DNA from: Macrobrachium rosenbergii
Taxonomy: Eukaryota > Arthropoda > Malacostraca > Decapoda > Palaemonidae
Length of the DNA: 64,000 bases
Direction of reading: 5' to 3'
NCBI RefSeq assembly: GCF_040412425.1
Contig: NC_089743.1
Span: 90,179,971 to 90,243,970 of the forward strand
Of this stretch, positions 44,570 through 56,246 are shown piece by piece (position 1 is the first letter of the stretch; every line of letters starts with the position of its first letter). The notes under the pieces are model-generated. The model did no database searches, was not told the origin of the DNA, and saw only the letters and a program-made list of their open reading frames with translations. Position numbers and translations under genes: made by a program.

Positions 44570-44700
44570 AATGTATGTGTGTGTGTGTTTATGTTCCAGC
44601 ATAACTCTGAAACATAATAAGCAATTTCAACCAAACTTGGTATACATATGACTTACTAACTGGGAAAGAATACTGTGGGGGTAAGACATCACTGCCACCA
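44570..44700. other. conserved-looking interspersed segment
   Basis: Reads gtttatgttccagcataact, then caaacttggtatacatatga and a G-rich end (gtgggggtaagacatcac). I remember near-identical strings recurring in many invertebrate genomes, but cannot check this here. It forms the left end of the ~130-bp array that follows. Confidence 0.45.
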
Positions 44701-45430
44701 AAGGGGGTGGGGGTGGGAAGGGGGTGACATGAAAAATAACCGAAAACAACAGATATTAGTGTCTAATCCTTAGTTTCCGAGGTCGCTGAGATGAATAGTG
44801 ACACTCCCAATGACCTTTTGTCCAAGTTCAGCCCCGATAGGAGGGGGGGTTGAGAAGGGGTGGGAAGGGGGTGACATGTAAAAATAACCGAAAACGATAG
44901 ATATTAAGTGTCTAATCCATAGTTTTCGAGGTTTCTGAGATGAATAGTGACACTCCCAATGACCTTTAAAGGGGGGTGTTCAGAAGGGGTGGGAAGAGGG
45001 TGGCATGTAAAAATAACCGAAAACGATAGATATTAGTGTCTAATCCATAGTTTTCGAGGTCACTGAGATGAATAGTGACACTCCCAATGCCCTTTAAAGG
45101 GACGGGGGTCAGAAGGGGTGGGAAGAGGGTGGCATGTAAAAATAACTGAAAACAACATATATTAGTGTCTAACCCATAGTTTTTGAGGTCACTGAGATGA
45201 ACAGTAACACACCCAATGCTCTTAAAGTCCAAGTTCAGCCCCGAGTAGGAAGGCGGGTGAGAAGGGGTGAAAAATAAAATGTTCAAAATGATAGATATTA
45301 GTTGAATCCATTTCTTGAGATTGCCGAGATGAATAGCGACACTCTCGGTGCTCTTCAAGTCCAAGTTCAGCACTGATAGGGATGTGGGTGAGAAGGTTTG
45401 AAATATAAAATGTCAAAAATGCTGGGCAAT
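44701..45430. repeat. ~130-bp tandem array, about six copies
   Basis: The block aaaaataaccgaaaac, atagatattagtgtctaat, cgaggtcactgagatgaata, gtgacactcccaatg and a G-rich spacer recurs with starts at about 44731, 44881, 45008, 45138, 45269 and 45400. The first interval is longer (150 bp); the others are 127-132 bp. The last two copies are the most diverged. On the minus strand it sustains a 135-codon frame with a repeated VTIHLSDLENYGLDTNI unit, judged a by-product. Confidence 0.9.
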
Positions 45431-45496
45431 TTAATTGAAGCAATTATCTTAACAGGAAAGGAAGAGGAAGTGAGAGAGAGAGTAGAGGGGTGTTGG

Positions 45497-45778
45497 TTAA
45501 GTTAAGTATACCTTAGTTTAACCAGACCACTGAGCTGATTAACAGCTCTCCTAGGGCTGGCCCAAAGGATTAGACTTATTTTACGTGGCTAAGAACCAAC
45601 TGGTTACCTAGCAACGGGACCTACAACTTATTGTGGAATCTGAACCACATTATAGCGAAAAATGAATTTCAATCACCAGAAATAAATTCCTCTAATTCTT
45701 CATTGGCCGACCAGAGACTCGAACTCGGGCCTAGCAGAGTGCTAGCCGAGAACTCTACCGATTCGACCAACGAAGAAC
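45497..45778 (-). mobile_element. SINE family A, full-length copy (A2)
   Basis: 282 bp. The minus-strand head is tRNA-derived: A box TGGTCGAATCGG (45758-45769) and B box AGTTCGAGTCT (45715-45725), spaced as in a tRNA. The body includes gggccagccctaggagagct and ctgttaatcagctcag, and the 3' end is ggtatacttaac. A 13-14 bp target-site duplication flanks it (45483-45496 tagaggggtgttgg; 45779-45791, same with one G fewer). The head-proximal flank runs into (GA)n. Confidence 0.93.
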
Positions 45779-45791
45779 TAGAGGGTGTTGG

Positions 45792-45793
<2 letters not shown>

Positions 45794-45848
<55 letters not shown>
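45794..45848. repeat. (GA)n microsatellite
   Basis: About 27 GA units, 3 bp beyond the SINE A2 target-site duplication. Confidence 0.97.
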
Positions 45849-45853
<5 letters not shown>

Positions 45854-45893
45854 GGTTGTCATTCAGAGTTTTCTCAGGCAGCACCAGGTTGTC

Positions 45894-46127
<234 letters not shown>

Positions 46128-46304
46128 GTTAATATCTGCTGATTCATTAATAGCTTGCATTAACCCACCTCCCACCATAACAGCTCATTGGAAAACTTTA
46201 TTATGAAAAAATTTTATACATTTTACAAATGTTGTTTTAATATCATTTATTTCGACTGGAGTTGTTGGAATATCGAGGATAAGATCCATTTATGACATAA
46301 ATTT

Positions 46305-46385
46305 AAGATTGGGATAACCCCAAATGAGCTATTAAACAACATTTGTAGCTTCATGATTGTATATAAAAGGTGACAAAAATTTATT

Positions 46386-46389
<4 letters not shown>
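46305..46389 (+). mobile_element. SINE family B, 3' fragment (B4)
   Basis: Only the tail is recognisable: caacatttgtagcttcatga, then ttgtatataaaaggtgac and aaatttattataca, then (TA)n. It is in inverse orientation to B3. Confidence 0.72.
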
Positions 46390-46456
<67 letters not shown>

Positions 46457-46461
46457 AACAA

Positions 46462-46526
<65 letters not shown>
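46390..46526. repeat. (TA)n-(CA)n-(TA)n compound tract at the B4 tail
   Basis: TA to 46454, CA to 46479, then TA to 46526. Confidence 0.96.
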
Positions 46527-46530
<4 letters not shown>

Positions 46531-49241
46531 TACTTGACATGTATAATACATACTGTCAGGCTGCCGAATCTTTGATGAAGTATATCTACGGATTCATAAT
46601 GTGAGGAAAACCGAAAAAATTTTATACTTTCCCATTTATCGCGAATATCTAAGATACATTAAGATTGCGGCAAGCAAATGAGAAAAGTAGGAAGGTATAT
46701 TAAAGTCTCAAATATCTTAAAAAAATACTGTTACACTACCAGAGCTCAAACAAGTGACCCACAAGAGAAGACTTTTGTCACACTGCCGCCGTAACTGTGG
46801 AAAAATGACGAACTAGTTATTCCCTTCTTTGTATTCTAACGATCTCCGAAGACCCACGTACAAGAACGTCACGCCGCGTATGCATACTCATGAATATGCA
46901 TGTATGCTTACGAACGTAGCCCCTACAATCATGACGGCATTTCCCTTTTTATGCGTATTTTCATTACGTTAAATTGCCTGTCGCTATGGGTAAAGATGCC
47001 AGTGCCCCATAAAGCTTCTCCACGCGGAGTCATAAACGCAAAGAACAAGGAACTGAGCTGGTGATGTGGGACCATATTTCTTGCTTGAATATCAGCGGTT
47101 ATATGGGTGGAAAATGCGCCGAAATTACCCTGGTGAACTCCAATAAAATTCTAATTGCTCCTAATTGCTGGAGGGGGAATACCCACGTAATTACATTTTT
47201 TTTCTTGCGAGAGAAATGTGGAAGTAAAATTGAAGAGAAATTATGGAAGATTATAGGGAATATCAAAATAATGAAAAAAAGAAGAGAGAGAACTGATAAT
47301 GATCCAAATTCGCTCCAAAATTAATGAAAAGATATATTAGTATTATAACTCCGTTTGTAAAGGAATTTACAAATACTCATTACTTTTGTGTCCGCTTTAG
47401 TAATTTATCCCCTTTTATAACCTTTTCTTCAAATTCTTTTTTTATACTCTCTTTTTTTTTAGGCATTCAGATATTGAGGGTACGCAGGAGATACTTGAAT
47501 CATATGCTCGAATGAATAGAAAAAACTATTATTGCTCTCGTTTTACCTGTAAGAAAATAACACCCTGTCTTTACTCTGCCAGCAAAAGGTCATTCTCTGC
47601 TTCTCCAGAATCGAATTTGTTACAAAAGTGGCATCAAGATATAGGAAGACGGATTTATAGCATGGCTGGCCACGCCTTTGTACAGAGTAGAGCACTTCTG
47701 CACCGACTGAAAATGTTTTTGCAAACTCAACGTCTATCTGTCTGTCTATCATTCTCTCACAGTTCCTCATCTAGAAACTCCTGACTCGAACTAAGACCGG
47801 TTGATAAAAGCTGGAAAACTGCAGTTTTCAATTATTTGGGAAAATTAACTTGCAATTTAGAGTAAAGCCTTGAATAATATGCAATATAAAACACATTTTC
47901 TTTGGATGAAGCGAAGATTGGGGGAAACCTTCAACTTTCTCCTTCTTCAATAGAGCTTCTTTTGGTAGTAATGACTTAAAATTTATTCTCGAAAAAAATT
48001 TATTTTAAACTGGAATAAGATTTCCTCAATCGGTTCCTAATAAGAACTTTTTAAGGTCGTATTTTTTATAGCTCTACCGAAATCCATATGCACATATGGT
48101 CCACAGGTTAGGAAGCGAAGAGAAGGTCAAGACTACTGACAGCTTGGTCATGTCAGTGTGGAACTCAGGAAAATAGTTAATGGCCTGTTCCAGATCGCTG
48201 AGAATAGAAAGTTCAGGGTTTGCCAGCCACTATTTTCAGTTCTGGAAGAGCATTTGTCAGTCAGTGTGACGTACGCTGAGATCAACAGCTACCTACAGGA
48301 CAGTACCGAAGGTTCTTCCTTTTATTCATTCATTTCTTTTTCTCATTCATTCATTTATTTATTTTCATTTAGTGTCTGAGTTACATTTTCCTTACACGTT
48401 TCATCTGTTCATTTTGATTTCTTCGTGTTTAAATGTCCAGTTTCATTAATCAGCTTCAATCATCTCCAGTTTTCAGAAAAAATCCTCCGGGCAGCCGCTA
48501 ACAGATGTCGGGATGATCATTAGGATTATGCCATAATCAGCGTTTGCTAATGCCGGGAAGAAAACGACTTTGAAATTTTGTTCAGATTCATTAATTTCTT
48601 ACAGATGGCATTGGTAGAATCAAAAACGATTTTATTACCATTTCTCTAATATTTCCTTCAATGACAGGAATAACAGCCACAGAATGAAAGTCAAATAAAG
48701 GAAAACAACCCACTTTCCTTTAACATCAGATAATGCATTAGACAGAATATATTAATTTTTTAACCTGAGGAAATCTTTGATTTTCAAGAAAACCCGCTTC
48801 TGTGGTGCATAGAAATTCTATGTTGAAGGAGGATTCGAACGCCGTTAACGTCTCTGTTGAGTTTACTTCTCATGCTTAATAATTAACTAACATCCCGGTC
48901 GAGGTGTCTCACTATAAAGTACTTTTTTTACGAGTCCCACATCTTAAAGGGAGACATTATCACTTTTTCGTCGAGGTGAAAAGATATACGAGAACTTTCC
49001 TTTCTGTCGTTTTTCATTCTTTAACTCGAAATATATTTTTTCTTCTGTACCCAAAAAAAGATTTCTTTTGTGAATTTCTTCCGGAACGAAAAAATAACGT
49101 CGCTATTTCAGCATAACAAAAATCCACGATTTTCTCGTGGGCTACGGTCGTGTTTTGAGGCAAAAAGGGGAAAGCCAAAAAATCCTATGACAGGAAATGT
49201 AGTTTGGTTATTCGTGACTACTTTGATAGGTAAGTTTACAG

Positions 49242-49244
<3 letters not shown>
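46527..49244. other. unrecognised stretch
   Basis: Frames at 47061-47324 (87 codons) and 47512-47784 (90 codons) have start codons but no motif, no splice context and an overlapping antisense frame. No repeat matches elsewhere. A tRNA-like string GTTCGAATCCTCC occurs on the minus strand at about 48830 without an A box. Confidence 0.4.

Positions 49245-49288
<44 letters not shown>
49245..49288. repeat. (CT)n microsatellite
   Basis: About 22 CT units. Confidence 0.97.
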
Positions 49289-49292
<4 letters not shown>

Positions 49293-49474
49293 GGAGAGGA
49301 TTTCCTATCATTTGCAATATCATTTTTCGGTGGTTGCTCTTCACCTTATGGCAAAAATCGTAACATATTAATCTGTTCATCGCGGATACGCTTTGACTGC
49401 ACAATGAAGCGCATTCATCTTAGGTATGTCAAGAATGAGGCAAAAATTTAGTCTTCAAATTAGGAAGGACGGGT

Positions 49475-49790
49475 AAATAGACAGTAAGAGATGACAACTT
49501 TTTTATGAGGAGTTTTTTTTATTAATATCCGTTTCAGAGGGCTATTGCCAAAAAAAAAGAAAAAATCACTGCAATGACGTAAATAGACATTAAGGGATGG
49601 CAACTTTTTATGAGGAGTTTATTTTATTAATATCCGTTTCAGAGGGCTACTACTAAAAAAAAAAAAAAAAAAAAAGTCACTGCAATGACGTACGTAGACA
49701 TTAAGAGATGGCAGCTTTTTATGAAGAGTTTTTTTATTAATATCCGTTTCAGCGGGCTCTTGCCTAAAAAAAAGTAAAAGCCACTGCAAT
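49475..49790. repeat. ~110-bp tandem repeat, three copies
   Basis: The block ttatgaggagttt, attaatatccgtttcag, a poly(A) run of variable length and cactgcaatgac recurs three times (starts about 49483, 49590, 49700). Each copy contains its own A run, the longest 22 bases (about 49655-49676). Confidence 0.9.
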
Positions 49791-50176
49791 GACACAAAAT
49801 ATATGAAAGTTGAGCCAAAAAGTTATTTTACAAAAAAAAAAAAAAAATACTAATTATTAAGCAGCCACTGAGGCCGAAAAGAGGTTTTTTTTTTATTATC
49901 AGCAACAAGATGAATAATGACCATCGTAAAAGGCCTGCCGCCTAACAAATCTGATTTGGTCTTTCCGCGTACAAAAAACGAACGAAAAAATCCGAATTAT
50001 GTAAGTCACCTTTCTGCCCCACCAATCCTCTCAGGGCGTTAAAGAAAGCGATAAACATCGCGTATTATGTAGAACATTATTGCGTATGCTGTAAAATCCT
50101 GCAGCCATGGACGATGAGGCTATAAAACCTTTTTTTTTTTTTTTACGCATTTCCATAATTAATGCCGGCATATAAA
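49791..50176. other. A/T-run-rich stretch
   Basis: Several A and T homopolymers; no gene. Confidence 0.4.
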
Positions 50177-50361
50177 GTAAGGATAGGACGAAGAAAATGA
50201 AGAAAAAGAAGCACAAAAAGTAATAGGAAGATAGATTAAATGAAAACCAGAAACGGGATAAGATTGTATAAGGAGAGGACGAAGAAAACGAAAAAAAGAA
50301 GAACAAAAAAGTATTAGGAAGATAGATTAAATGATAATCAGAAACTGGATAAGATTGTAAT
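50177..50361. repeat. ~90-bp direct duplication
   Basis: The block ggacgaagaaaa, aggaagatagattaaatgat and ggataagattgta occurs twice in tandem with small differences. Confidence 0.88.
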
Positions 50362-50374
50362 GTTAGGTCATCAG

Positions 50375-50377
<3 letters not shown>

Positions 50378-50447
<70 letters not shown>
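50378..50447. repeat. (GA)n microsatellite
   Basis: About 35 GA units, 16 bp beyond the duplication. Confidence 0.97.
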
Positions 50448-50448
<1 letters not shown>

Positions 50449-52184
50449 CCTGATTACCATGATTATCACGGTTATTATAATAGTATATAATTCTCAACGG
50501 ACGTAAAGTCCCTTGGAATTGACGAGTTAGGGGGCAGTCCACTTGCTTATTTCGTGATCACTGAATATTTACATGGGTCATATTCTTCTCACCTAACCAT
50601 TTTATTTGTTTATTTCTCTAAGCGATTTGTTTGTTTCAAATACTCAGTAGTCACTTTTATTCATTCACCTAAAAATACATTTGAGAGTTTTTAACGAATC
50701 TAGCACATTAAATACATTAATTTATTTAATGTTTCCTGTACATCATAAAACTCTTCAGATACAGTATGAGAGAGCCGCTAATCCAAGACATATAATCTCT
50801 TTTCAACAGAAAACCTTAACGTTCTAATTATCAATACACTAAGGAGAAAACCCACAACGAGACGGTAAGCTTCCAACTCGTCAAATGCAGATGCCAACTA
50901 GCCTTTAAAATACTGGTAACTATTCCTTTCTTCCGAGAGCAGAGGAGGGGAAACGCTTGCATGAGCTACAGCCTTAGATCATCAAGCGTGAACTGTTCGC
51001 CAGAAGGTAAACGCCTTTTTCTGCCTTCATCTGCCATTAATGGAGCCTGCGATAAGAGAGAACATCGTTTGAAGAGTTACGCTGGCTTCTTCTTTTTCTT
51101 TTAGCCTCGTCGGGCAGGTCTTTGGGCAATGTGAAAAACTAAAATTCTGTTCAGAGATCGGTTCCGATTATCACATTGTTGAATAGAATTATTTTCGGGT
51201 GAAGTTTCCCCGCCCCCCCACCTCCTCATTTGAGATTTTGGAGAATCATAGAAAATTATACCTTGACTATACTGAGAGAGACAATATATGATTGATGAAC
51301 CTCTCTGAATGTTTTCTCTCTCTAAAGATATCGTTGTATAAATTTCTCGTTATTTTCAAGTGAAGATATTGAAAAGGAATATTCATTATTCACGCAACAC
51401 TTGATTGATTTCTCTGGAAACACATTCTATTTCAAAGCTGCCAATCGGAAATCATGTTCGCAATCAGCGCATTGGGACTGATATCTCTGTCGTTTCTTAC
51501 TTTATTATTGAATCTACGAATGTGAAATACATTGTACTGAAGTGTCTCACCATTCATAGATTTTTCAAAAGTGGTCCGATCAAAATTATATAGTTTGTAA
51601 CGGAAACATGCAGAGCGAGGCATTATGTAATTTTCCATGATTGTAATAAGTATTTAAAAAAAAATTGAACCCCAGTGGAATATTTGAAAGATACAGTCCC
51701 TTGCATGAAACTTAAGATTGATAGACTGTATGAAACATAAGATTGATAAACAGTTACTGAGGGCATTTTACAAAAACTTCATCAGAACGACCCTTGAAAA
51801 ACAATGATTATCATTCGTGAAAAAAAAAAAAATACAGTAGCAGTAATAAAACACGCGATCTTTGGTCAAGGACTTTATTTTCTCTTTATTTATATGATAT
51901 CGAGGGAAATTCTCTGAAATGTCTAAACCACCAGAAATCTTATGTATGTCATGGCGTGTGAGACAGCTTTCATGGAAGATTTCTCCGGTAAGTTTTATAA
52001 GTTCGGAAAGGTCAACAAGCTAATATATCTGTCAACTCATGAAATTATATTCACGCATCCTTGAAATATCCTGCTAACACGCGCGCGCGAGTACACAAAC
52101 ACACACACACAGACTTTCTCTCTCACTCTCTACACACACACGAGTAAACCCCAAAATAGCACGCTTAAGCAAACACATACTCCC
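50448..52184. other. unrecognised stretch
   Basis: No gene. A short CG/CA-rich zone lies at about 52078-52140. Confidence 0.4.
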
Positions 52185-52271
52185 GTACGAGGTGGGGTTA
52201 GTGCCGTCATATACCTCACGCGGTGCACTGTAGGCATTACGTAAGGTTCTGTGCAGCGTCCCTTCGGTCCC
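52185..52271 (+). repeat. left part of an interspersed repeat split by a transposon
   Basis: The text around cctcacgcggtgcactgtag and aaggttctgtgcagcgtccc continues, after removal of the 52272-53956 element, into ctacctgcaacccatttcac on the far side. I remember this joined sequence as a common decapod interspersed repeat, but that memory is unchecked. Confidence 0.6.
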
Positions 52272-53956
52272 TAGTGCAGCAGATAAGTAGAAAAATACTT
52301 CAGTTTATGATACAAGCATGAAATTTGTCACAACTGCTCATTCTAACTCCCTCTTTTGAAAAATCTGGGTGTCCACGCAAAATTTCAATATGGCCGCCAC
52401 TTTTCAAGATGGCCGCTAGTTGTTTCGATTTCTGACACTTTGAGTAAATCATTGCTGAAATAAATACATCAATCATTACTGAGATAATGTCTTCCTGGGT
52501 AGAATTAATTGAAGATATCACCAGAGCTCCTACTACTATATTTACCATTGTGATAAAGATGGCGTACAAAATGGCCGCCATGGAACATTTTGCTTGATGA
52601 CTCTGCAACTAAGAAAGATAGAGACATGAAATTTTTATCTATACCTACATTTATGAGGCCAGAGAATCTGTTTCTAGCATTTCTATTGGGGTATTATCAA
52701 TATTACATCTTGGAAAGGGACCCCATAATGATACTGAAAATGTATACAAGCACAAGACTATAATGGAGTATGATAACAATGTATCTTATCACTGTTCCAG
52801 CACTGTCTCAATGTCTTTTTTTAAGCCTGAAATGAATGCAATATTTTAAAGATGCATGGTGTCACCCTTTAGTGTGACGAAATTCTCATTCAGATGTATT
52901 TGAATCATCATTTGCAACATTATAATGTAGTTACACCTCACATTACGATTAAACCTCACATTTGCAGCTACACAAACCTGAGCATGTAAGCTCAAGCCTG
53001 CAACATTTGCACCTGCCATGGCAACCAGACTTGCAGCCACATTTTGTAAGCTGTTCACAACTCTTTGCAATGGGGGAGTTGGCTGTCCAGAAGACTTTCC
53101 AGTCTTCACCAATCTTTTCCCAACCCCAGTCAGCTGCCTGACCCCAAACACAACCTGCTGTGACTTTCTGTCTGTCTGCTCCATGATCGACCATGCTAGT
53201 GAACTGGAGCAGACATCCAAGTTAGTACATGAACAAGCCATGTACAGCCCCACTTACCCCTGGCTCTGCTCTTCATGCTGGCACCCCCCTGTCAATTTGG
53301 GCATGGCTGTCCAAGTAGATCTACCAACTATATATATACTTTCTACCAGGTAATTGATGTGGGCCTATTAGACAGCACTTGGGACACTACACCACTAAAC
53401 TACACTAAAGCAAAACTAGGTACAGCATAAGTAAAGCAAGATTAGCTGACACTGATCCCCATGCTGAGTTACTTAGCAGTGAAGTCACCAAAGTGGCCTG
53501 GTTGTGCGCTGACATTCACTCTTTTAAACTAAAACTAAAGATAAAACCACCACCTAAATTATATATAGACTTGCAAACTATTATACTGAACAGGAAGATA
53601 TTTTACCATGCCCACTGAATCCTGAGACGCGATGATTTAAGGTTTTTGGCTGCCATATTGGATACCATCTTTCTTTGCATACGCTATATGAAATCTTCTA
53701 CAGAAATACATTTTTCTTTTTCTTGGTGACTCTGCCTAAAATGTGCATAACCAAAACAAATGCATAAAAACATGACCAGAGGCACGCGAGTCCCATGTTA
53801 AACCTTGACTAGCGGCCATCTTGAAAAACGGCAGCCATTTTGGAATTTTGAGTGGATACCCAGTCATTTTCAAAAAGTGGCCTATGGAGAAGATATGTAA
53901 CAAATTTCATGCTTGTGAAGTATTTTAGTGAAAAAATTATTTTATCTGCTGCACTA
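52272..53956. mobile_element. TIR DNA transposon, decayed
   Basis: Both ends read inwards TAGTGCAGCAGATAA (52272-52286 and its reverse complement at 53942-53956). The inverted similarity continues imperfectly for roughly 160 bp per side (shared: acaagcatgaaatttgt, then tttcaagatggccgctagt). CCC lies just outside both tips (52269-52271, 53957-53959), a possible 3-bp target duplication. Because of overlapping TA and CTA at the junction, a TA or CCCTA reading is also possible. The interior has a cysteine-rich coding remnant on the minus strand (next entry) and no recognised transposase, so the superfamily is open. It is inserted in another repeat. Confidence 0.8.
52949..53194 (-). pseudogene. 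CXC-like cysteine-rich domain remnant in the TIR element
   Basis: The 81-codon frame ends in a dense cysteine block, CEQLTKCGCKSGCHGRCKC, then CRLELTC, then CSGLCSCKC. This spacing resembles the tesmin/TSO1-like CXC zinc-binding repeat and the similar cysteine-rich tails I recall from uncharacterised invertebrate proteins linked to mobile elements. Upstream residues include W-x-W-x10-W-x-A-N-S-P-I-A, which fits a tail rather than a complete protein. A second minus frame (52846-53253, 135 codons) overlaps it and shares upstream sequence, suggesting a frameshift. No partner exon is identified. Function in the element is unknown. Confidence 0.55.
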
Positions 53957-54108
53957 CCCTACCTGCAACCCATTTCACTCCCTTTGCTGAACCTCCGTTC
54001 CTATTCTCTTGCTACCGTCTTACTTTCCACCCTCTCCTAACAATTATTTTCAGCGATGAATGACCCCAATAGGTCCCAGCGCTTGGCCTTTGGCCAAAAT
54101 TTTATATT
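53957..54108 (+). repeat. right part of the split interspersed repeat
   Basis: Continues the repeat interrupted at 52271. Contains tactttccaccctctcctaa, then cagcgatgaatgacccc and gcgcttggcctttggcc. The last string is a near-palindrome. Confidence 0.6.
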
Positions 54109-54428
54109 CTAACAAGCACATACATACATACATATCCACAAACACAGGTGAAAACATGACCTTACTCAATCTTGCTGGCGGAGGCAAAGAGAGAGGTTAA
54201 GATTAAACGTTGTTCTTAACAAAGTCAACTGAAATAACGCCCCTAAAATGTGCGATTCATACAAAGTTAACATTACAAGGACACACAAAAAGAGAAATCG
54301 TGAAAAATGTAGAATAAATGGTTTTTTTAGATAGTATTTTCGATATTCTTGTTCCTGAAATACCAAAAAGTTAACGCACTTTTCAAAACTAAGATGAAAA
54401 GCGAAATAACTAAAATGTTTATGATATA
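54109..54428. other. unrecognised stretch
   Basis: No gene. Leads into the 33-bp array. Confidence 0.4.
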
Positions 54429-54790
54429 TAAAGTTAACATTGCAACAACACAAAAAGTACATAAAGTTAACATTGCAACAACACAAAAAGTACATAAAGT
54501 TAACATTGCAACAACACAAAAAATACATAAAGTTAACATTGCAACAACACAAAAAGTACATAAAAGTTAACATTGCAACAACACAAAACGTACATAAAGT
54601 TAACATTGCAACAACGCAAAAAGTACATAAAAGTTAATATTGCAACAACACAAAAAGTACATAAAGTTAACATTGCAACAACACAAAAAGTACATAAAGT
54701 TAACATTGCAACAACACAAACAGTACATAAAGTTAACAACGCAACAACACAAAACGTACAATCGTGCAAAATGGAGTTAACATTTTGCAA
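54429..54790. repeat. 33-bp minisatellite, ~11 copies
   Basis: The unit is gttaacattgcaacaacaca plus aaaagtacataaa, 33 bp, repeating from 54432. Two copies carry one extra A, which shifts frame. At 33 bp (11 codons) several frames stay open on both strands (for example KVNIATTQKVH and MLTLCTFCVVA units), and none is taken as a gene. Confidence 0.95.
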
Positions 54791-56071
54791 CAACACGCCA
54801 GTGATAAATTAGAAAAATGGAGATTTAAAAATAAGCAGACTGTAATAAAAAGTTGAGAGAAATAAAAAAAAAAGTCATGCTCTACTCAGAATAATTCATC
54901 GAGGACAATTAGAGTTCAGAAGCTGAAGAAAACAGCCTTAACGCTCTAATCTCCGGCGTTTATCTGCCCATCCGTATTGATTTATAGACACAGGTATCGA
55001 TTCATCCCGTAGATAAAAAGACAGACTCGTGTTACCTAAAAAAAAAAAAAAAAAAAAAAAAGAAACGCCTCAGGGAAAAACCGGCCCAATCACTTATTCT
55101 AAAGAGCTATTAGCGCGGGACCAATCATTATCCCAAGAACTAGTCAGACCAATCCAGGCACCAATTATTGTTCATTCCGACAGTTCGTATGTATAGAAGT
55201 GGGTGAGGATGGGTTTGGGTTTCATTTATAAATCAACCGCGTAGATAAAATCCATCAAGAATCTAACGCGTTTGAATACACGGAATTCGCTGGTCACATT
55301 CACCCGAACCATATATGGTAGTGGACACAACGACCCCTTACTATTTTTGCATACATTTCCACTGAAAGCCTTGAAATTAGAAATGGGAAATGAGTGAAAG
55401 GCGAATTTATTTTTTCCCTTTCTTTACTTTCTCGTGCAAAAGCATTGTCAGATATCTCAAGTCCTCATTCCAGGCATATCAGTTATACAATCCAAGTGCC
55501 ATTTCAGTCTCAATAGCCTTTATTTTATCTTTCGGTGACAGAGCTAGTTTAGGGTCATTCGTATTCATCTCGCGTCCTCAATACATGGAGATCTTGTTTC
55601 ATCCTCCGGATTTTAAAGAGATGCTGCCACTATAAACCGCGGTGCTGAAATCAGGAGTTTTTCCTCCATCCTATTCTCTTTCTACGCAGACACAAATCCT
55701 ACTTGGACATGCTATAAACACACATACAAACAAAAAGTGTAGGAGCCATTAACGTCTTCTGACTGCGTTGCCAGAGGCACAAAGAAAATAAGAGAAGAAT
55801 CAACATTGCTCTTGGCGAGATGTTTTAACTTGAGGAAAATGTTTCATGGTGGGGATTGGGACCAAAACTGTCCTCATGTTTTAGTAATCTTACAAGACTG
55901 ATTTTATCGTTAAACTGATTGGTTTCTAACAGGAACAGAACTATTGTTTGTTCCAAACAACTGAAGAGGCAGGAGAAGGAAGGGCATCGGTTATAAATTA
56001 TTATCATAGCTAACTGTGTGTTAATAAATCATTATCATATTATATATACACATACTGTATATTATATATAT
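54791..56071. other. unrecognised stretch
   Basis: No gene; the 81-codon plus frame at 55390-55635 has no motif. Contains the poly(A) run listed separately. Confidence 0.4.
55038..55061. repeat. poly(A) run
   Basis: 24 consecutive A residues. No retrocopy or target-site duplication could be identified around it. Confidence 0.9.
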
Positions 56072-56246
56072 GTGTTAACTTTATCACATACACAATTGTT
56101 CTGTGCATTAGTAGAATTATAAAAGGACCTCATTCAAACTGGATGGTATCTAATAGTATTTATTCAGAAAAAGTTAGCTTTCTTGGACAAACAATCCCAT
56201 TATCAATATCCGTACCATCCAGTTTGAATGAGCTCCTTTAGTAATA
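56072..56246 (+). mobile_element. hairpin element embedded in (TA)n, copy C
   Basis: Same order as copy B: ttaactttatcacatacac, aattgttctgtgcatta, then inverted arms at about 56121-56155 and 56210-56238. The centre includes agaaaaagttagctttcttg. The flanking tracts are shorter and impure (TATATACACA on the left, TATGTATG on the right). Confidence 0.83.

Noticed and set aside
44966..45373. 135-codon minus-strand frame with a repeated peptide
   Set aside because: It follows the ~130-bp tandem array and shifts frame between units, so it is a by-product of the array.
52081..52140. Alternating CG/CA patch as possible Z-DNA or promoter
   Set aside because: Too short, with no gene nearby to regulate; ordinary simple sequence.
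54166..54606. 146-codon cysteine-rich minus-strand frame
   Set aside because: Translation of the 33-bp minisatellite (LCTFCVVAMLT units); the cysteines are not a domain.
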